Below are positions 5,044 to 6,338 of a stretch of 6,338 nt of DNA, piece by piece. Under the pieces are notes generated by a model that made no database searches, was not told the origin of the DNA, and worked only from the letters and a program-made list of their open reading frames with translations. Made by a program: the position numbers and the translations under genes. The stretch's first letter is position 1; each line of letters begins with the position of its first letter. This DNA is from Hydrogenothermaceae bacterium (GTDB lineage: Bacteria; Aquificota; Aquificia; Aquificales; Hydrogenothermaceae): NCBI GenBank assembly GCA_026984355.1, contig JALSSG010000261.1, positions 1-6,338 on the forward strand. The letters run 5' to 3'.

Positions 5044-6338
5044 AGATAGCTTTTGAGAATTTTTGTTCTTTTTTAGCTTTTGTATATATATCAAAAACTA
5101 CAGCTATGTTTCTTATAAGAAGTCTACCTGCAGGTGTTACATCTATTCTATCTGGATATATATGTATCAACCCATCGTCTTCTAAAGGCTTTAACTGCTG
5201 AATTTCTTCTTTAAAGTACTCATCAAAGGTTATATTGTGAGCTTTTTCTACTTCTTCTTTTACAAGTCTAAAATGACACATAAGTTTCATTATTACGTCT
5301 CTTCTTATAATATCATCTTCATTTAAAAGTACGCCTCTTGCAGTTGGTACAATTCCAGAATCTACAGCATGATAGTAATCTCTTATCTTTTTATAATTTT
5401 GAGCATAAACATCATATAGCATGCTTATAGAAGTTGCTCCAAAACCAAATAACTCAGCTCCTGCTTTAGTAGTGTATCCTTGAAAGTTTCTGTGTAGAGT
5501 TCTTTCTCTTTGTGCTACAGCAAGTTCATCATCTGGTTTTGCAAAATGGTCCATACCTATAAATATGTAGCCAGCATCTGTTAGTTTCTCTATGGTCATT
5601 TTAAGGATATCTAATTTAACCTGTGCTGGTGGAAGTGCCTCTTCTATTATGTTTCTTTGTAAAGGCTTTAACCATGGAACATAAGCAAAGTTAAATACAG
5701 CAATTCTATCAGGATTTAGCTTTATAGTTTTTTCTACTGTATCTGTAAATGTGTCAAGAGTCTGGTAAGGAAGACCATATATAAGGTCTATATTAATACT
5801 TTCAAACCCAGCATCTCTAGCCCATTTCATAACATTGAATATCATTTCTTCCGGTTGTATTCTATTTACAGCTTCCTGTACTTTAGGGTTAAAATCCTGT
5901 ATACCAAAACTTAGCCTATTAAAACCAAGTTCTCTAAGAAAATAAATTCCTTCCTTATCTATATATCTTGGGTCTATCTCTATAGAGATTTCTGCATTTT
6001 TATCAAAGTTAAAGTGTTGTTTTGTCTTTTCAAAAAGAGATTTCATCTGCTGATGGTTCATATAGTTAGGTGTACCACCACCCCAGTGATACTGAACTAC
6101 TTTTCTATCATTATCTATAAGAGATGATGTTTTTTCTATCTCCTTAAATAGATACTGTAGATACGGTTCTACTACCTCTTTTCTTCTTGATATAATTACA
6201 TTACATGCACAAAAATGACAGGCAGATTCACAAAAAGGTATATGAAAGTAAAGGGACAATGGGCTTTTTCTTTCATTAGACTCTAATATTTTTTGTGTAA
6301 ATATTTCTGAATTTACTTCTTCAGAAAATTCTGCAGCC
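5042..6338 (-). CDS. hemN: Oxygen-independent coproporphyrinogen III oxidase, 5' end cut by window edge
   Basis: The minus-strand frame is open from the stop at 5042 to the right edge, giving 431 visible residues. Residues before position 6259 (AAEFSEEVN through NERKSP) align with the region preceding the radical-SAM domain in E. coli HemN, so the gene starts outside the window and about 30 residues are missing. The enzyme decarboxylates coproporphyrinogen III to protoporphyrinogen IX without O2, in haem synthesis. Seen: HIPFCESACHFCAC, i.e. CX3CX2CXC, the HemN pattern that separates it from HemW; HWGGGTPNY; ISIEIDPRYID; NRLSFGIQDFN; NIDLIYGLPYQT; and the long HemN-specific GMDHFAKPDDELAVAQRE with LHRNFQGYTT. 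The C-terminal HemN domain ends normally with RLLIRNIAVVFD and QKFSKAI. It is followed directly by an intrinsic terminator and so is probably the last gene of its unit. Confidence 0.97.
   Translation of the reverse strand, partial: AAEFSEEVNSEIFTQKILESNERKSPLSLYFHIPFCESACHFCACNVIISRRKEVVEPYLQYLFKEIEKTSSLIDNDRKVVQYHWGGGTPNYMNHQQMKSLFEKTKQHFNFDKNAEISIEIDPRYIDKEGIYFLRELGFNRLSFGIQDFNPKVQEAVNRIQPEEMIFNVMKWARDAGFESINIDLIYGLPYQTLDTFTDTVEKTIKLNPDRIAVFNFAYVPWLKPLQRNIIEEALPPAQVKLDILKMTIEKLTDAGYIFIGMDHFAKPDDELAVAQRERTLHRNFQGYTTKAGAELFGFGATSISMLYDVYAQNYKKIRDYYHAVDSGIVPTARGVLLNEDDIIRRDVIMKLMCHFRLVKEEVEKAHNITFDEYFKEEIQQLKPLEDDGLIHIYPDRIDVTPAGRLLIRNIAVVFDIYTKAKKEQKFSKAI

Noticed and set aside
6257..6259. 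TTG as the start of hemN
   Set aside because: The frame stays open upstream to the window edge, and the upstream residues align with the HemN N-terminal region. This TTG is an internal leucine codon.
1..6338. Mobile element, CRISPR array, toxin-antitoxin or defence system
   Set aside because: No direct-repeat arrays, transposase or integrase motifs, or terminal inverted repeats were seen. The two small unknown genes are not paired with each other, and the surrounding genes are core metabolism.

Overview
The window is AT-rich DNA (roughly one third G+C by eye, with A/T-ending codons and frequent AGA arginine codons). It carries an ordinary set of tightly packed housekeeping genes, most of them on the minus strand. 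The best clue to the organism is a leucyl-tRNA synthetase gene that ends naturally at 606 codons, just before the KMSKS half of the enzyme. LeuRS split into separate alpha and beta chains is a known hallmark of Aquificales (described for Aquifex aeolicus). Together with the low G+C and thermophile-like, Lys/Glu/Ile-rich proteins, this points to Aquificota, probably the low-GC Hydrogenothermaceae (Sulfurihydrogenibium-like). The family and genus are inference.

Layout from left to right. (1) Positions 1-1094, minus strand, form a three-gene operon transcribed leftward: a CoA-binding Rossmann protein (YccU type), a 104-residue two-helix membrane protein with a coiled-coil tail, and folE (GTP cyclohydrolase I), which runs off the left edge. 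Spacing is 7 bases and then a 1-base TAATG overlap. (2) Positions 1095-1184 are a 90-base divergent promoter region built around an AT-rich inverted repeat that contains a TATAAT box for each direction. (3) Positions 1185-2024, plus strand: lipA, lipoyl synthase, the only plus-strand gene. (4) Positions 2034-4972, minus strand: argB (acetylglutamate kinase), a 63-codon gene of unknown function, and leuS alpha, spaced by 13 bases each. This unit converges on lipA with only 9 bases between stop codons. (5) Positions 5013-5043: a clear intrinsic terminator that closes (6) hemN, oxygen-independent coproporphyrinogen III oxidase, whose first roughly 30 codons lie beyond the right edge.

The genes serve separate core pathways: folate/pterin (folE), lipoate cofactor (lipA), arginine (argB), translation (leuS) and haem (hemN). 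Two of the enzymes, LipA and HemN, are oxygen-sensitive radical-SAM iron-sulfur proteins, which fits an anaerobic or microaerophilic lifestyle. I found no tRNA or rRNA, CRISPR array, transposon, prophage or other mobile element, and no convincing new multi-gene system. The items most worth a second look are the LeuRS split, the two uncharacterised small genes (63 and 104 codons) and the symmetric divergent promoter.
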